A stretch of 64,000 nt of DNA from Macrotis lagotis (GCF_037893015.1 NC_133664.1:125984319-126048318); one strand, 5' to 3'. Counted from the stretch's first letter, positions 34,630 to 46,864 are shown. The notes: a model not told the origin generated them from the letters alone. Made by a program: numbers and translations.

Positions 34630-35530
34630 CAATTTAGAAATCACAGATAAATTTGAAGATCATTTTAGTCATTTGTATTTATTAAGCTATCTATTCTCAG
34701 GTTGCAGCTTTATCTCTTTTTTGATCTTCCTGATACTTAAAAGAGTGAAAATAAGTCTTTTTTGTTGATAATATTTCCCTTGACGTTCAACTTCATCATC
34801 AACTAATTCTGAATTTTGTTCTTCATACAACTTTTATAGGATTGTTGTGCTTTTTTCTATTCATACTATTACCTCATTTTATTTTCTGATTTTGTCTTGA
34901 AAAACTTGTCATTGAGAATTACTCATTCCTTGGGTATGCTTTTGATCTATACAGTTTTACTTCAGGGGATCTTACCTATTTTTTTTACACTCCTTGATGT
35001 GCATTCTCCACAAATTGATGGGTCATATTATAACCAGCTTTCCTTTCCCTGTCAGAAATCCTAAGATGGAGTGTTCACTTGTCCCTGAGGTTCCCATCAT
35101 TTCTACCACAGAAAACATTTCATTGTTATTGGACAGAACCCAGGTTCAGAATACAAGTTCCCTACAGGCTTGGTTTTCCCATTCATCCTTAATTATCAGC
35201 TCCCTGTCATCTATTGGTCTATATAAACTAATTCATACTGATGTGATAATGTCAGAGGAATAATAATATCTCTTTCCAAAAAATGATAAAGATGTGAATT
35301 TTAACAGTATCTTGAGTAAGTAGTGGAGTATAATAGAAAGATTTCTTTCCTAGGAGGAAGGCAATTCTTTTAAAATCTCAGCACCTTATTTTCCCTCATT
35401 TCTAAAAGCATATTTTTGGGATAGATGTTCTCTGAGGTTTCTCTGACATATTAAATTGTACAATTATTTTTTAAACAACTGAAAAATTGAGTTTGAGGCT
35501 GGATAAATTAGGCAAAGTAGTAAGGAAAGG
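34630..35530. other. No recognised feature
   Basis: Nothing assignable. A very weak MIR-like phrase occurs near 35320-35390. The open frame at 34994-35263 has no recognisable domain. Confidence 0.5.
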
Positions 35531-35539
35531 CCAAGAAAT

Positions 35540-35645
35540 ATAAGCTTTTTGAGAGCAAGGACAAGACTAGTCATTGCTGTCTTTTTTATCCCCAGTGCCT
35601 ATACATAGTAGGCATAGGAAAAAATGCTTCTTGACTGATGGAAGA
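35540..35645 (+). mobile_element. L2 3' end, sense
   Basis: 'gagagcaaggacaagactag' and 'tatccccagtgcctatacat' followed by 'agtaggcataggaaa' match the last 100 bases of L2. Confidence 0.8.
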
Positions 35646-35649
35646 TCAG

Positions 35650-37380
35650 GAAGGGATAGGAAATACCTGGAAATTCAAAAAAGACCTACTATATAGATTT
35701 TCTGTACGTAAAATTGACTCTGTACATAAAAAGTAGAGATTGATTGAGCAAACAATTCAACCAGATCTACTTAAGGTAGATCCTTGGAGAAATGAGATTA
35801 CATCTTTTGAATCAGTCAACTAGGAGCAATAGAAAGTATATTCAGACTAAATAAAAAAAAAAAACTCAGTCAAAATCAAGTGATATATAAAACCTGAAAG
35901 CTATGTCATAACTGGACATTTTATTATCTCCCCAGAAAGTGATAGAAACAGTTTTAGCAAAGTCAGTGAAAAAATAATTACTTGGAAGAGGAGAAGGAGG
36001 AGAGAAGAGGAACCTCAGTCTCTTTTCTGCCTTCTTTGGGTAAAGGAGATAAGGCTGAAGAATTTGGACTTCCCCAGAACGTGGAACAAACTTCACTCTT
36101 TTCTAACCCTACAGTTATTCAAGTTCTAATTTCTGAATTAGTTTTATGAGTTTTAGAAGCCCCATAGGACCTGAGACAAGCAAACATTAGATTAATGCCT
36201 TTGAATAGATAATTGATTGAATAGTGCAAGGCTGATAAAATTATTAGGACTAGAGTCTTTAAAAGGAGTGAAGGTAATTGAATGGATCAATCAAACTACC
36301 TTTACACATAGCGTAGAGAATTTTCAGTATTGAGAAACAGTAGATCAAACTGTATCATAATAAGTAGACTTTCTTCTATGAGCTTCTCAAACTACACCTG
36401 TCAAAAAATGTTTCTGACAGCAGTACTTTTTTCCCTTACATAGACACAAATTCTTCATAAATTTTACTGCCAAATTCTCATTAGCATTGAAGCTGTTCAC
36501 TTGTTTGAAGAGTCAATGAAAAAATCAATTGAGTTTCATAATTTTAATTAAAAAATGTCTTTGAATAAAACTGAGGTTAAGAAAGCCATGAAAAAATAAA
36601 AAGGCAAGAGAGGAGTAGGCGGTGGGGAGAAATAGCTCCAGCATGTACAGTATAGTATAACATATTAAAATGTTTTTCCTTATTATTATCCTAGGAAAGT
36701 CTAATCTTTCTTTTGAGAGGCCATCTAATTAACCATTGAAATTCTGGTTAAACTTGCTTCTATCAGTAAATTTTACTCAAGTTACAATACAATAATATTG
36801 ATTAATAGAGTATTTTTTACAAAGCATTATGATAAATGCTGAGAGAATAAGCAGAACACATTGCCTCCCCTTAAAGAACTTGAAATACCACTTACATACA
36901 TATATATTTTGGGGTGTATATGAAATAAAATATGGTCACAAATACAATCTCCAATTCCCAAACTTTTGAACCAAAAAGATTGTAATGGATTGCTTGGAAA
37001 AAGGGAAAAATTTCCCAAGCAAACTATATTATACATAATGGTCAGATTTCCTTATCAACCTATGTGTATGTACTCTAGAGTCTAACCACCCTGGGAAGCA
37101 AGATTTCTATGGAAAAATACATTGTGAATTCTACAGTTAAGACCTAAGAACACCATCTACTTTTAGTCAAACTATTGAGAATGTGGGATATGCTTTTTGA
37201 CTGAATGATTAATTTATAATGACTCATGCTCTAGCAGTAGCTCCCAGTGTAGAAATATATGGGGAAGTAAAACTTCAGAGATGTAGGAGGTCAGGACTCA
37301 AGATGGCTTGAACTTAAACCTAGCAATGCTTTTTGGTCCATCAAATAACTCTGTTCCTGTTCTGCTACTCCCCAACTCTA
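35650..37380. other. No recognised feature
   Basis: About 1.7 kb without a supported gene or repeat. Confidence 0.5.
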
Positions 37381-37384
37381 TCCA

Positions 37385-37560
37385 TTCCTAGAATCAGAGA
37401 TTTACAGCTAGAATAGACTTTGGCAAGCATGGAGTCAAGTCCCACTCATTTCAGAGAGAAGAAAATTGAGAGTAGAGTAGTTTAAATGATTTGCCAAGCT
37501 TCTCAGAGTCTACAGACACTCAAATTTAGGTTTTCCGGAATTAGTCCAGAGTTCATCATA
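37385..37560 (-). mobile_element. Old MIR-like remnant
   Basis: 'agaatcagagatttacagct', 'agagaagaaaattgagagta' and 'gatttgccaagcttctcaga' resemble an antisense MIR-related element. Strongly diverged. Confidence 0.5.
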
Positions 37561-37744
37561 CTGAGTCTTTTGTCCTTCATATCTGACCAGAGCTGCTCTT
37601 CATCTGTCAGATCATTCCTGCAAACTCTTAACAAAAATGTTTATATTCTTCCTAATAATTTTTAAATAAATTTATTCAAAAGATAAATCAAAAAGATGAA
37701 TAAGAAGGTTGTCCTAAACCTAACACCCCCTTGTCTTTTCTTCA

Positions 37745-37930
37745 AAGTAATCTTGAGGTATGTTGGAAAGAATGCTGACTTTGGAGTCAAAGAACCAGGG
37801 TATATAAGACTACCTCTGTCATTGAATATGAGTGACTGAAAACAGTCAAATAACCTCCCTGTGCCTCAGTTTCCTCATTTGCAAAATGGGTATATTGAAA
37901 CAGATGATTTCAGATGTCTTATCAATCTTT
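37745..37930 (+). mobile_element. MIR-type SINE, sense
   Basis: 'ttggaaagaatgctgacttt', 'ggagtcaaagaaccagggta', 'cctgtgcctcagtttcctca' and 'ttgcaaaatgggtat' are MIR in order from head to 3' part. Confidence 0.88.
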
Positions 37931-38104
37931 AATTGTATGATATCTTTATCCAATAAATTTCATCTACATTTCCCTAGAAATAGCCCTAAGTTGTACAGAA
38001 CATTTTAGCACAGAAGTTATGGTTGGGGTAAGAGAAGGAAGAGTTCTCATTTACATAATGCCTAATTTGCATTTATATGGTTTGGTTTATATGTGTTTGC
38101 AATG

Positions 38105-38590
38105 TTATATATAAAATATGTGTGTGTGTGTATTTGTGTATATGCACATTATCACATTATATTATCTGATCCTTTAGCAACTATGGAAGATGGATGCTAT
38201 GATTATACTTATTTAACAAATGAGGAAACTAAGACTTAGTGGGATTGAATGACTTGCTCAGGGTCACACATCTAATAGGTGTTAGACAGTATATATTTAT
38301 TAAGCACCTATTGTATGCTAGATAGTATGCTAAGCTTCTGGGAAAACTACATATATGAGTACACACATTTATATATACAGATATATGTAAGCACACACAA
38401 ATCTCATTTGGTTCTCACAATATTTCTGTGAGGAAAAAATACTATTATTATCTCCATTTTAGAACTGTGGAAACTGAGACAGAGGTGAAGTTATTTCCTC
38501 AGGATCATAGCTAGTAAGTGTCTGAAGCTGAATTTGAACTCTGGTCTTTCTGATTTCAGGTTTATTACTCTAACCACTGAGCCAGCTAAG
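38105..38590 (-). mobile_element. Two antisense MIR/CORE-SINE remnants
   Basis: The first (about 38150-38282) reads 'acaaatgaggaaactaagac' then 'gctcagggtcacacatctaa'. The second (38395-38590) reads 'ggttctcacaatatttctgt', 'cagaggtgaagttatttcct', 'ctctggtctttctgatttca' and 'aaccactgagccagctaaga'. A scrap of antisense L2 tail (38290-38345, 'aagcacctattgtatgctag') separates them. Confidence 0.8.
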
Positions 38591-38593
38591 ACT

Positions 38594-39090
38594 CCAGATT
38601 GTGGGAAAGAGTCAAATGTTATGCTTTCACAAGAGTGAGAAAGGGTATTGACAGAATCTCACAGATGTCTGTGAAGATGATACATTACCAAAAATACCAG
38701 ATTTCTGGTCTTTGTGGAAACCCAAGAGATGCCAATCTGTATACAGGAAGGAGAGAATTAAGACAAAAGAAAAAAGTTAAATAACTTTACACCATTTGAA
38801 TGGGAGTCTGTGCTCTTGTCCCTTGCCCCTGGGGAAGGAAATGGCTGTTCTTACTCTTTAGTATAATGAGCAGGGAGGGGAAAATGTATGGGGATCAATG
38901 TGTTAATTAGATTGTGACACCAGCCTATGATTGGCATGAAGGGGTAGGAACAAGGTCTTTCAAAGTATATAAAAGACCTAACATTTTGGAATTTCCTGGT
39001 CCCTCTTCCACCTTGAGAGAGGTGTGCCATTAAGATCTCTTAATAAAAACCATTTTAATAACTTTGGGCTAAGTATTCAGAGCCATTTAT
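38594..39090 (+). mobile_element. Candidate solo LTR of an endogenous retrovirus
   Basis: The segment has LTR-like signals in order: a possible TG start near 38594, a TATA box 'tatataaaag' at 38966-38975, and AATAAA at 39042-39047 some 70 bases later, with a CT/GAGAG-rich interval between. It ends near 39085 in 'ataaca'. No internal retroviral genes, primer-binding site or clear TSD are visible, so it would be a solo LTR. Not assigned to a family; it could also be a chance arrangement. Confidence 0.4.
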
Positions 39091-39234
39091 AACATAGATG
39101 ATACTAAAAACAAATCCAACTCTCTAAAGAGGAGGTAATATCTCTTTGTATAAAACTAAGATATATCAAAGGGACTGAAAAGAAGGCATGTGAGAGGATG
39201 GCTAAAAAATCCATAAGTAGAGGTTACTGTAGAT

Positions 39235-39485
39235 ATTATTCAATCATTTCAGATGTGTCTAATTCTTTGTGACCCCATTTGGAGTTTTCATAACAAAGAT
39301 ACTGGAGGGATTTGCCATTTCCTTCTACAGTTCATGTTTACAAGTGAGAAAACGGAAGCAAAAATGATTAAGTGACTCATCCAGGGTCATGTAGCTAACT
39401 AGTGTCTGAGGTCAAAATCTGTAATCAGTTCTTCGTAACTCTGGACCCAGCATTCTATCCACCATGCCACCTAGCTACCCAAGGA
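39235..39485 (-). mobile_element. CORE-SINE (THER/MAR type), antisense
   Basis: Antisense order: 'ctttgtgaccccatttggag', 'gatactggagggatttgcca', 'atccagggtcatgtagctaa' and 'ctatccaccatgccacctag', ending in the head near 39482. The same type as the copy at 29650. Confidence 0.88.
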
Positions 39486-39884
39486 CAGAGCAACAGTAAA
39501 GACCTCAGCTCCTTTTCCCATTTCTCTTTAGCCATTTTCCCACCTTAGTTTTTTCACTGCCAATCTACTCCAATGAACATTGCCCTGAGATAAGGTAAAG
39601 ATTTAAGGGAAAAAGAACAGAGTAGGGATGGAAGGTTGTTCCAAGCTACATCATGAAGAAGAGAATGAATGAAAGGGATGTCCAGAATGATAGGAGAAGG
39701 AAATAAGGGGAATATTCTTGTGGACTAACCACCAGATTATAAAGGATCAACTTAAATTGGGTATTAGTGAGGACTGGTTTTAATCCTTAAAGAGAATGTC
39801 ATAAAATCTAATGACCTCTAAGCACAGAGGAAAGAAACATTTAAGTCAGTTACTTTATTTCCCCCAACTGAACTCAGACAAGTC

Positions 39885-40010
39885 AAGTCAACAAGAATTT
39901 ATTAAACACTTTCTGTATGCCTATACTATAAGTCCTAGAAATACAAAGACAAGCAGAAAGTCAGTCTCAGCCCTCAAGAAGTCTGTATACTGATGGGAAA
40001 GACAACATAA
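39885..40010 (-). mobile_element. L2 3' fragment, antisense
   Basis: 'caagaatttattaaacactt', 'tgtatgcctatactataagt' and 'gccctcaagaagtctgtata' are the antisense L2 tail. The following 230 bases may belong to the same decayed element. Confidence 0.7.
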
Positions 40011-40239
40011 AAAGGAAGGGGAAAAGGACTATAGGAAACAGAATAAAAAGATGTTAGAGGAAGTGCAGAGAAATGTAGTCAAAAAATATAGCTGATCTGG
40101 GATCCTCTTAAAAATAGAGGTTCTGGGAGGAAACAACCAAGCAGAAGAAATTGCAGAACTGAAAGTTCTTTCAGAGTGAAAAGTCCAGAGGTCAAATAGA
40201 CTTATAAGGCAAAGAGATCTCTGTGGCATGAATAATGGA

Positions 40240-40850
40240 GAAATTCTAGAACTGAAAACAGTGTTTGATTACTTTTTTACAGTAAGTTGTCAATAAATGT
40301 TTATGACTTTTTATGTTTATTGGATGTGTCATAAAAATTTCATTTTACACAATAAAAATGACAAATTGTACATCTATTTCTGGAACATGACCCAGTTTCT
40401 TCCTCTTGTTATCTTCCATTTTTGGTTAAAAAAAGACAGAGATGCTTATGAGCAATTAGGTTATATTCAGCTACACAGTGAGGGTCTTAGCCATCACTGC
40501 ACTTGAAAAATAAATTACCTGTTAATTTATTTAACCAAAGAGGCTTATTTTCTCTGTGCTCTAATGGTTGAGATCACACTGATGACAGTGAAAAAAGGTC
40601 ATCGTGAAGACTGATAGTTAAATAAAACCTTGCAATAAAGCATGGAAGCAAAAATTTCCAAACATGTCTGGTTTTCTCCTAAAAAGGTATTTAGCTCATC
40701 ATTACATTTCAGATCAGCTCAGGGGTTTAATGGCTATTATTGAATGATTGAAACCTTTATTATTTATTTATTTTTAGTGAGCCTAAAGCAATTTTTTCCC
40801 AATTAAAATGTTCCAAGTGTGACATATGATTGTGATGCAATAGTACTATG
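40240..40850. other. No recognised feature
   Basis: No supported gene or repeat. Confidence 0.45.
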
Positions 40851-40972
40851 ATATAAGAAATGATGAACTGGTTGATTTTAGAAAAATATGGAAAGACTTG
40901 CATGAAATAATGAAGAATGAAATAGGCAGAAACAAGAGATCATTGCATATAATAATAGTAATATTCTTCAAA

Positions 40973-41040
40973 GAAAAACTGCAGGGGCAGCTAGATGGGC
41001 AGCTAGCTAGGGCAGCACCGGCCCTAGTCAGGAAAAACTG
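40973..41040 (+). mobile_element. 50-bp 5' fragment of a SINE with 9-bp TSD
   Basis: The insert 40982-41031 holds only the head of the WSINE-type SINE ('ggggcagctaga' ... 'gcaccggccctagtcag'), partly rearranged, with no body and no A-tail. 'gaaaaactg' flanks it at 40973-40981 and 41032-41040, and the L1 reads cleanly across when it is removed. Confidence 0.75.
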
Positions 41041-41168
41041 TGAACAACTAAGTTACTTTGAGTATTTTAAATGCTTCAAACAACTACAAATGGTCATTCA
41101 CCTTCAGAGAAAGAACTGATAGAAATATGTATAGTATGGTTTTACAAGTATATATACTTACATATATT

Positions 41169-41229
41169 TTATATATATATATATGTAAATTTACATATGA
41201 GGATGTGTGTATATATGTATATACATATA

Positions 41230-41284
<55 letters not shown>
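41169..41284. repeat. (TA)n microsatellite
   Basis: Interrupted TA/TG runs, with an uninterrupted core at about 41236-41281. Confidence 0.97.
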
Positions 41285-41286
<2 letters not shown>

Positions 41287-41424
41287 TTGTATCTAATGGT
41301 GGTCTTCTCTAGTGAGAAGTAGGTAGAGAGGGAGAAAAAAAGAAAACGTTCACAGCCAAGAACAAAATTTTGAATGAAAGACCAAAAAAAGAATACTTTT
41401 GAAAATTATGCATAATATTTATTA

Positions 41425-42129
41425 CATAGTTTTTCAAAAACAAAAGTAAACCAGATGAATTAGAGATTCATGATTTCATATCAAATCCTCTTTTTGTATT
41501 ATGTACATGGAGGTGATGCCATGACAAAAATTTGAATTGGATTTGGGGGGGTGCTGTTCTAAGTCATCAGTCTCATTTTCTCCTCTAGAGACATCTGATC
41601 CACTGGCCAAATATTGATCAGGATGACTGGAAATGGCCCTGGATGTGAGGAGAAACAGAGGAAGACATGGACAGAAAGATGTACAGAGACTGACAGAGAC
41701 AGAGAGAAACACATATATAAAGACAGGAATTAGACAATTTTTAATTTCAATATTCTTCACATAAAGACTAACTGTTAAAAACTGGTGAAGTCACTTGTGT
41801 TTCTCTTTGATATTTTTTGCACTGGTAAATTGGATTTATATTAGATGAGACAAAACTAGATCAATGAAAAAGAAGTTAATTCAAAGGTTTTGACCTGGAG
41901 CAATACTGAACCTCATTTGATTTCTACCAAACCTAAGCCATAAAACCAAGGAGTACTAGTTCCTGTTTATGCCTCAGCTATAAAATTCTTGCCTTCTACA
42001 TCAAACTAAGCCAACAGATGAATTGCACTGTCCTTTACTCAAGCATCAGCCAGTAGTTAGCAGGTCTTTCCCTCTCCCCAAGTTGGTCAAGTTAGCAGGT
42101 GCCCTTTGTCAATTAGTCCATACATACTC

Positions 42130-42130
<1 letters not shown>
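41425..42130. other. No recognised feature
   Basis: A minus-strand open frame (41476-41760) has no recognisable domain and I treat it as chance. Confidence 0.45.

Positions 42131-42133
<3 letters not shown>

Positions 42134-42187
<54 letters not shown>
42134..42187. repeat. (CA)n microsatellite
   Basis: Pure CA run of about 26 units. Confidence 0.98.
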
Positions 42188-42259
42188 CTGCAAATTCCAC
42201 ATTACCCTCATTTGTCCAGATAAGAGCCATAGAATCCTGTAGGAACTAAGAGTCAACTA

Positions 42260-42750
42260 TACAATGTTTGTAATGGACCAAGAACAAAATACAAATTCCA
42301 CAACCTAGCATTTAAAATCCTCCACAATTTACCTCTAATTTGCCCTTTCAATATTATTTTGTATAACTACTTTCATGTATGTTCCATATTTGGACTATGA
42401 GATCTCTGAATTCAGCACTACCCATCTTCCCTCTATGACTTCAGTCTAGTCTGACCCTCTTGGCAAAGACTTCCCTATTCAACTCCTTTCTTTCTGAATT
42501 TTTGTCTTCATTTAAAGATGAGATCCAGTTCAACCCCTCTGTATATCTTTCCTTGATCTGCACTGGTTAGCTAGTTCTGTCTGAAAAATAAAATTTTATT
42601 TGCTTATCTGTACATTTGTTATATCACTCAATAGAATTTAAGCATCTTGAGAGGAGAGAATGCCCCATTTTTCTAGTCTTTGTATCACTAAACGACAGTG
42701 CAATACCATGCAGGTGCTTAATTAATGTTTGTTGAATTGAATTATCTCTT
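42260..42750 (+). mobile_element. L2 LINE 3' end, sense
   Basis: Very clear L2 order: 'cctagcatttaaaatcctcc', 'acaatttacctctaatttgc', 'aaagatgagatccagttcaa', 'agaatttaagcatcttgaga', 'taattaatgtttgttgaatt'. It ends at the L2 terminus. It is the best-preserved L2 tail in the window. Confidence 0.9.
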
Positions 42751-42759
42751 TCTGTTAAT

Positions 42760-42930
42760 CTTAATTCTTCATACTGAAAATGACTAATCTGTAAACATGT
42801 TTATCAAAAACATATATGTACAATGCTAACCTATTTGCCACTGATGGGAGGGGAGTGGGTAGGGAGGATGGAAGGATATTTTGTAACTTAAAAATATACA
42901 TATGGATGAAAAAAGAAAAAAAAATAATTA
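42760..42930 (+). mobile_element. L1 3' terminus, sense
   Basis: 'ttcatactgaaaatgactaa', 'taaacatgtttatcaaaaac' and 'ttaaaaatatacatatggat' match the 3' end of the L1 at 25550-25770. An A-rich tail follows at 42908-42950. Confidence 0.8.
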
Positions 42931-42959
42931 ATTAATTTAAAAAGAAAAAAATTAGGATT

Positions 42960-43605
42960 GCGACTTTTTCTTTCTATTTTCTCATTCAAAGACCAGTTCC
43001 TATAGGCCATTCAATCAATCTGTGAAGGATATTACTGATAGATGAGATTGTCCAAATCCTCTAGGCTTATGCTCTGTGATCTTGGGCAAGATCTGCCCAA
43101 CCAGAAGATTTTACAAACAGAATCTAATCTATTGGAATTCTTATCCTTGGGGCATAATTCCCTGTCCATGAATCCTCCATTAGAATTTAGGTTGACCCAC
43201 CTTCTGAAGAAGAAAACCACTCAAAGTGGTCTGGGGACAGATGGACTCTTTTGTCCAAATTGCTGGAGATAACTGGATCTCACTAACAAGTTCTGCACCC
43301 AGTAGGAGGAGCTGAAGAATTTAGTTTACCTCCTCATTAACATGTCTATCCATTCACTAACCATTCATTAGTCAGTGCTAATTTTCATCTGCCATGACTA
43401 CCTTCTTCTCCAAAGATATTTAAATATTCAGAGATTTTCCATGTTTTTGTTTTTTATTTTTTCCTTGCCCTGAGTTACCATCAATTTATTGATTATTTGT
43501 GAGAGCCTAATTAATAAATTTATTGTGAATTAATTACCCAGAGATTCTTATCTCTTGGAATTTTCATTTGTCTCATAATATGATTTATGCTTTATTTACT
43601 TCAAA
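42960..43605. other. No recognised feature
   Basis: Two overlapping open frames on opposite strands at about 43032-43272 have no domain and are likely chance. Confidence 0.45.
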
Positions 43606-43611
43606 ATATTT

Positions 43612-43783
43612 CCTAATTACATTTTTTATTGCAAGACAAATGGAGTTAAGTGACTTGCCCAAGTCCACACAGCTAGGTAATTACTAAGTGTCTGAGACCG
43701 AATTTGAACTCAGGTAACTCCTGACTCCAGGGCAAGTGTGCTTTATCCACTGTTCCACCTAGCCAGCCTCCTACTTACATTTT
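43612..43783 (-). mobile_element. tRNA-type SINE with TSD
   Basis: Minus-strand copy: 'gacttgcccaagtccacaca', 'gaatttgaactcaggtaact' and the head 'gttccacctagcc'. TSDs 'cctaattacatttt' (43612-43625) and 'cctacttacatttt' (43770-43783) match at 13 of 14. Confidence 0.92.
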
Positions 43784-43789
43784 AACCTT

Positions 43790-44065
43790 GTTCAAGTGGC
43801 ACTCCATAATGTTGAGAGTATCATGGACTAAGTGTTTGACACCTCTGGGCTAGAGTAATGCCATCCATTTTTGACAAATCACTAAATAATAGAAGAAATA
43901 TTCTAACAACTATTAATATGGTGATATAAATATTAAATTTCTGTTTTGTTCAGGAAAAAATTCTTGTTTAAAGATAAATGCATCCCTTTCCTATGGTTTT
44001 ATCCCCCTTAAAAAACAAAAATATTAAAAAAAATTCTTAAACTGATATAATTTCAAATTCTAGAC
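43790..44065. other. No recognised feature
   Basis: AT-rich spacer; nothing assignable. Confidence 0.4.
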
Positions 44066-44069
44066 TAAG

Positions 44070-44940
44070 CTTAAAATGTATATGTTTACAGATTAGTCAT
44101 TTTCAGTATGAAGAATTAAGATTAACAGAAAGAGATACATGAGATAATTTTTATAAAGTGTTCATCAGATTCTGAAGGGTTTTTTTTTCTTTTCTTTGTT
44201 TTTGTTTTTCTTCCTTTGGATTGGGATAACATTGTCCATAGCTGGTCCAAAATGTTTGTCCTAGCTTTCTGAACTGCTGAGAGGAGCTGTTTCCATCAAG
44301 GTTGATCATCTCACAATGTTCTGGTGAACATTGTTCTTTTGTTTCTGTACCCTTCACTCAGCGTCAGATCCTGTAAGTCATTCCATGCTTCTCTAGAGTC
44401 CGACCACTTATGGTTTCTTATAGAACAATAATTTTCCACAGTATTCATGTACCATAACTTATTTAGTCATTTCCCCAATTGGTGGGCATCCTCTCAATCT
44501 CTCAATTTCCAATTCTTTTCCACTATAGAAAGATCTACTACAAATCTCTTGGAACATGTAGAACTTTTCCCTTTTTTATGATTTCTTTTGTATATAGACC
44601 TAGAATTGGAATTGCTGGGTCAAAGGAAATGAACATTTTTATTGCTCTTTGGGTATAGTTCTATATTGCTCTCCAGAACGGTTAAATCCATTCACAACTC
44701 TACCAGCAAAGCGTCAATGTCCCAATCCTCCCACAATCTCTTCAATATTTATCATTTTCCCTTTTTTCTCATCTTGGTCAATCTGATAGGTGTGAGGTGA
44801 TACTTCATTGCTGTTTTAATTTGCATTTCTCTAATCAATAATGATTTGAAGCATTTTTTCACATTTTTCTTCATTTGAAAACTGTCTATTCCTTTGACCA
44901 TTTATCAAATGGGGAATGATTTGTATTCCATCCTAAATTA
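44070..44940 (-). mobile_element. L1 3' fragment, antisense
   Basis: 5'-truncated L1: 3' UTR at the left ('gattagtcattttcagtatg', 'gtccatagctggtccaaaat', 'gaactgctgagaggagct') and ORF2 C-terminus at the right ('ggaattgctgggtcaaagga', 'ttgcatttctctaatcaata'). The same 3' UTR type as 17687-18310 and 52569-53453. Confidence 0.9.
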
Positions 44941-45064
44941 ATAATTTGCTATCGATATAATGGAAAATATTTTAAATTTCATTTTAAAATTAATATGCAG
45001 CTGTCAATGATCTTGCTGTACAGAAAAACATGGTCCCTATTTCCATTTGAATTTCATATGATTT

Positions 45065-45185
45065 TTTAGGCAGGTGACTCAATGAAAATTGAGCCTAGAT
45101 TCAGGATGACTTGAGTTCAAATCCAGTTTCAGCCACTTAATAACTGTATGACTTCATACAAGTTAATCTTTGTTTTCCTCGTAAA
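45065..45185 (+). mobile_element. MIR-type SINE remnant, sense
   Basis: 'tcaggatgacttgagttcaa' then 'cagccacttaataactgtat' and 'tttgttttcctcgtaaaatg'. Confidence 0.75.
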
Positions 45186-45430
45186 ATGAGAGGGACAGTT
45201 AGATGTCATAGTAGATAGAATGCCAGGAAGACTCATATTATTGAGTTCAAATTCAGTCTCAGACACTAATTATGCTCCTCTGGTTAAATCACTTCCTTGT
45301 TTGTCTCAGTTTCCTCATCTATAAAATGAATTGGGGAAGGAAATGGCAAATCACTCCAGGATCTTTGCCAAGAAAATCCTAAATGGGGTCACAAAGGGTC
45401 AGACAAGACTAAGAAAACACCTGGACAATA
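45186..45430 (+). mobile_element. CORE-SINE (THER/MAR type), sense
   Basis: Head 'gagggacagttagatgtcat', then 'gagttcaaattcagtctcag', 'gtctcagtttcctcatctat', 'ggaaatggcaaatcactcca' and the tail 'ggtcacaaagggtcagacaa'. It is the sense version of the copies at 29650 and 39235 and directly follows an older MIR. Confidence 0.9.
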
Positions 45431-45434
45431 ATAA

Positions 45435-46860
45435 TAAAAAATGAGAATAGTAACAATAGCAACTCCCAGGTTGCTATGGGATTTAAAGGAGATAATATTT
45501 TTAAAACATTTGCCACAGTGACTGACTCATGGTAAGGACTTTATGTTTCCTTTTCTGTCTCTATCTATGTCTGTTTTTTTCCCTATTTTTTGCTTGTCTA
45601 TGTCCCTTCAACTATTAAAACAATCCACCAGTGTACATTTTTTCTTACTAAATTCAATCTTCTCAATTGTTTCTTTTTCAATTCCCAGAATAAACTTGGA
45701 ATAATTTCATCCCAATTTCCAAAACTGCAAATACAAAAGAGAAAAAATTGTTTCTAAGTGTAATTATTCATAATCCAGTTAACCATAACTTATAAGCAAA
45801 TTGACTTAAATTCAGTTAAATAACAGCAAATTACAATTCCTTATGGAAGAATGAAAAATGTGGGTGGGTAGAGAGGGAGTTTTCAGTGAGACTTTGCTTT
45901 AGAAATGAAGAATAATATGTACTTGTGGGGAAGAGAGGAAAACAGCTAAGTCTTTGCTGCATCAGTAACAGCTTTCAGGGAAAAGATTGCATTAGAACTA
46001 ACAAAAGACATCAGAGATAATAAGAATAGCTTTTAGGCATATATCAATAGGAAAAAAATGAGATATAGTAAGACTTGTACAATTGCTGAAAGAAGGGAAG
46101 AAACAGCTGTTTATCCCAAAATGATGTCCTAAAGTCATGCCAATCCTGTATCTCAAGAGAAAAATGAAGAATGAAAGAAAATTATGATAAAGATGTGGAC
46201 ATTTGGGAAATGAAGAATACCTGACTAGATTAGCTTGACAAAAATTATCTTAAAATCATATTTTCCTTAAAGTTATTGTAGTTGGGATTCATCAACTAGC
46301 ACAGATATAATTTGCTAATAAATACATTGAGGAACTAATAACACTTTTAAAGACTATCTAGGGAAGATGATAAATTAAGGGGAAACATGGTGGCCAATTG
46401 TCAAAGAAAGAGCTGTGGGAAGAAATTGCCTAATGAAGCAGGCTTTCCTCTGGTTTTGGAAATGGATATAAATAACCCAGATGCAGGCTATAACTAAGCT
46501 GTTAAAGCAATTTAAGCTTCTCTGGGTATTAGAGGATGTTGTAGCAAGACATTTTCCCTCTAAAGTTTCAATGACAGTGTCAGCTGTGCATAATATGAAG
46601 AAAAGAACCCACAGCCAAGGAACTAGATTTTAAAGAAAGATGTAATTAAAAATAACCAACTGAAAGATGGCAAAGTTCTATTTTCTTTTACTTTTTCAAT
46701 TAATTATATAAATATATTTTATGTATTTTATAATGAATAAATATATAATAAAAAATAAAATATTTAGATATGTAGATTTTTGTTACTTAGAATTAGATAT
46801 TAAAAAATCTCCCATAAGTACTCATTTGACATCTCTTTTACAACCTTCCCCTTCTAAACT
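45435..46860. other. No recognised feature
   Basis: About 1.4 kb without a supported gene or repeat. Confidence 0.5.
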
Positions 46861-46863
46861 TCA

Positions 46864-46864
46864 T

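Larger units (their letters stand above)
40855..41420 (+). mobile_element. L1 3' fragment, sense, with embedded SINE piece
   Basis: 'gatgaactggttgattttag', 'tggaaagacttgcatgaaat', 'aatgaaataggcagaaacaa' and 'ccttcagagaaagaactgat' are the end of L1 ORF2 and its 3' UTR in order. The copy contains a 50-bp SINE-derived insert (40982-41031) and an expanded TA microsatellite (41169-41284). Confidence 0.8.

Noticed and set aside
38599..38784. 61-codon plus-strand frame
   Set aside because: It falls in the candidate LTR and has no recognisable domain; LTRs commonly hold chance frames.
41058..41322. Overlapping frames rich in Ile-Tyr
   Set aside because: They are translations of a (TA)n microsatellite.
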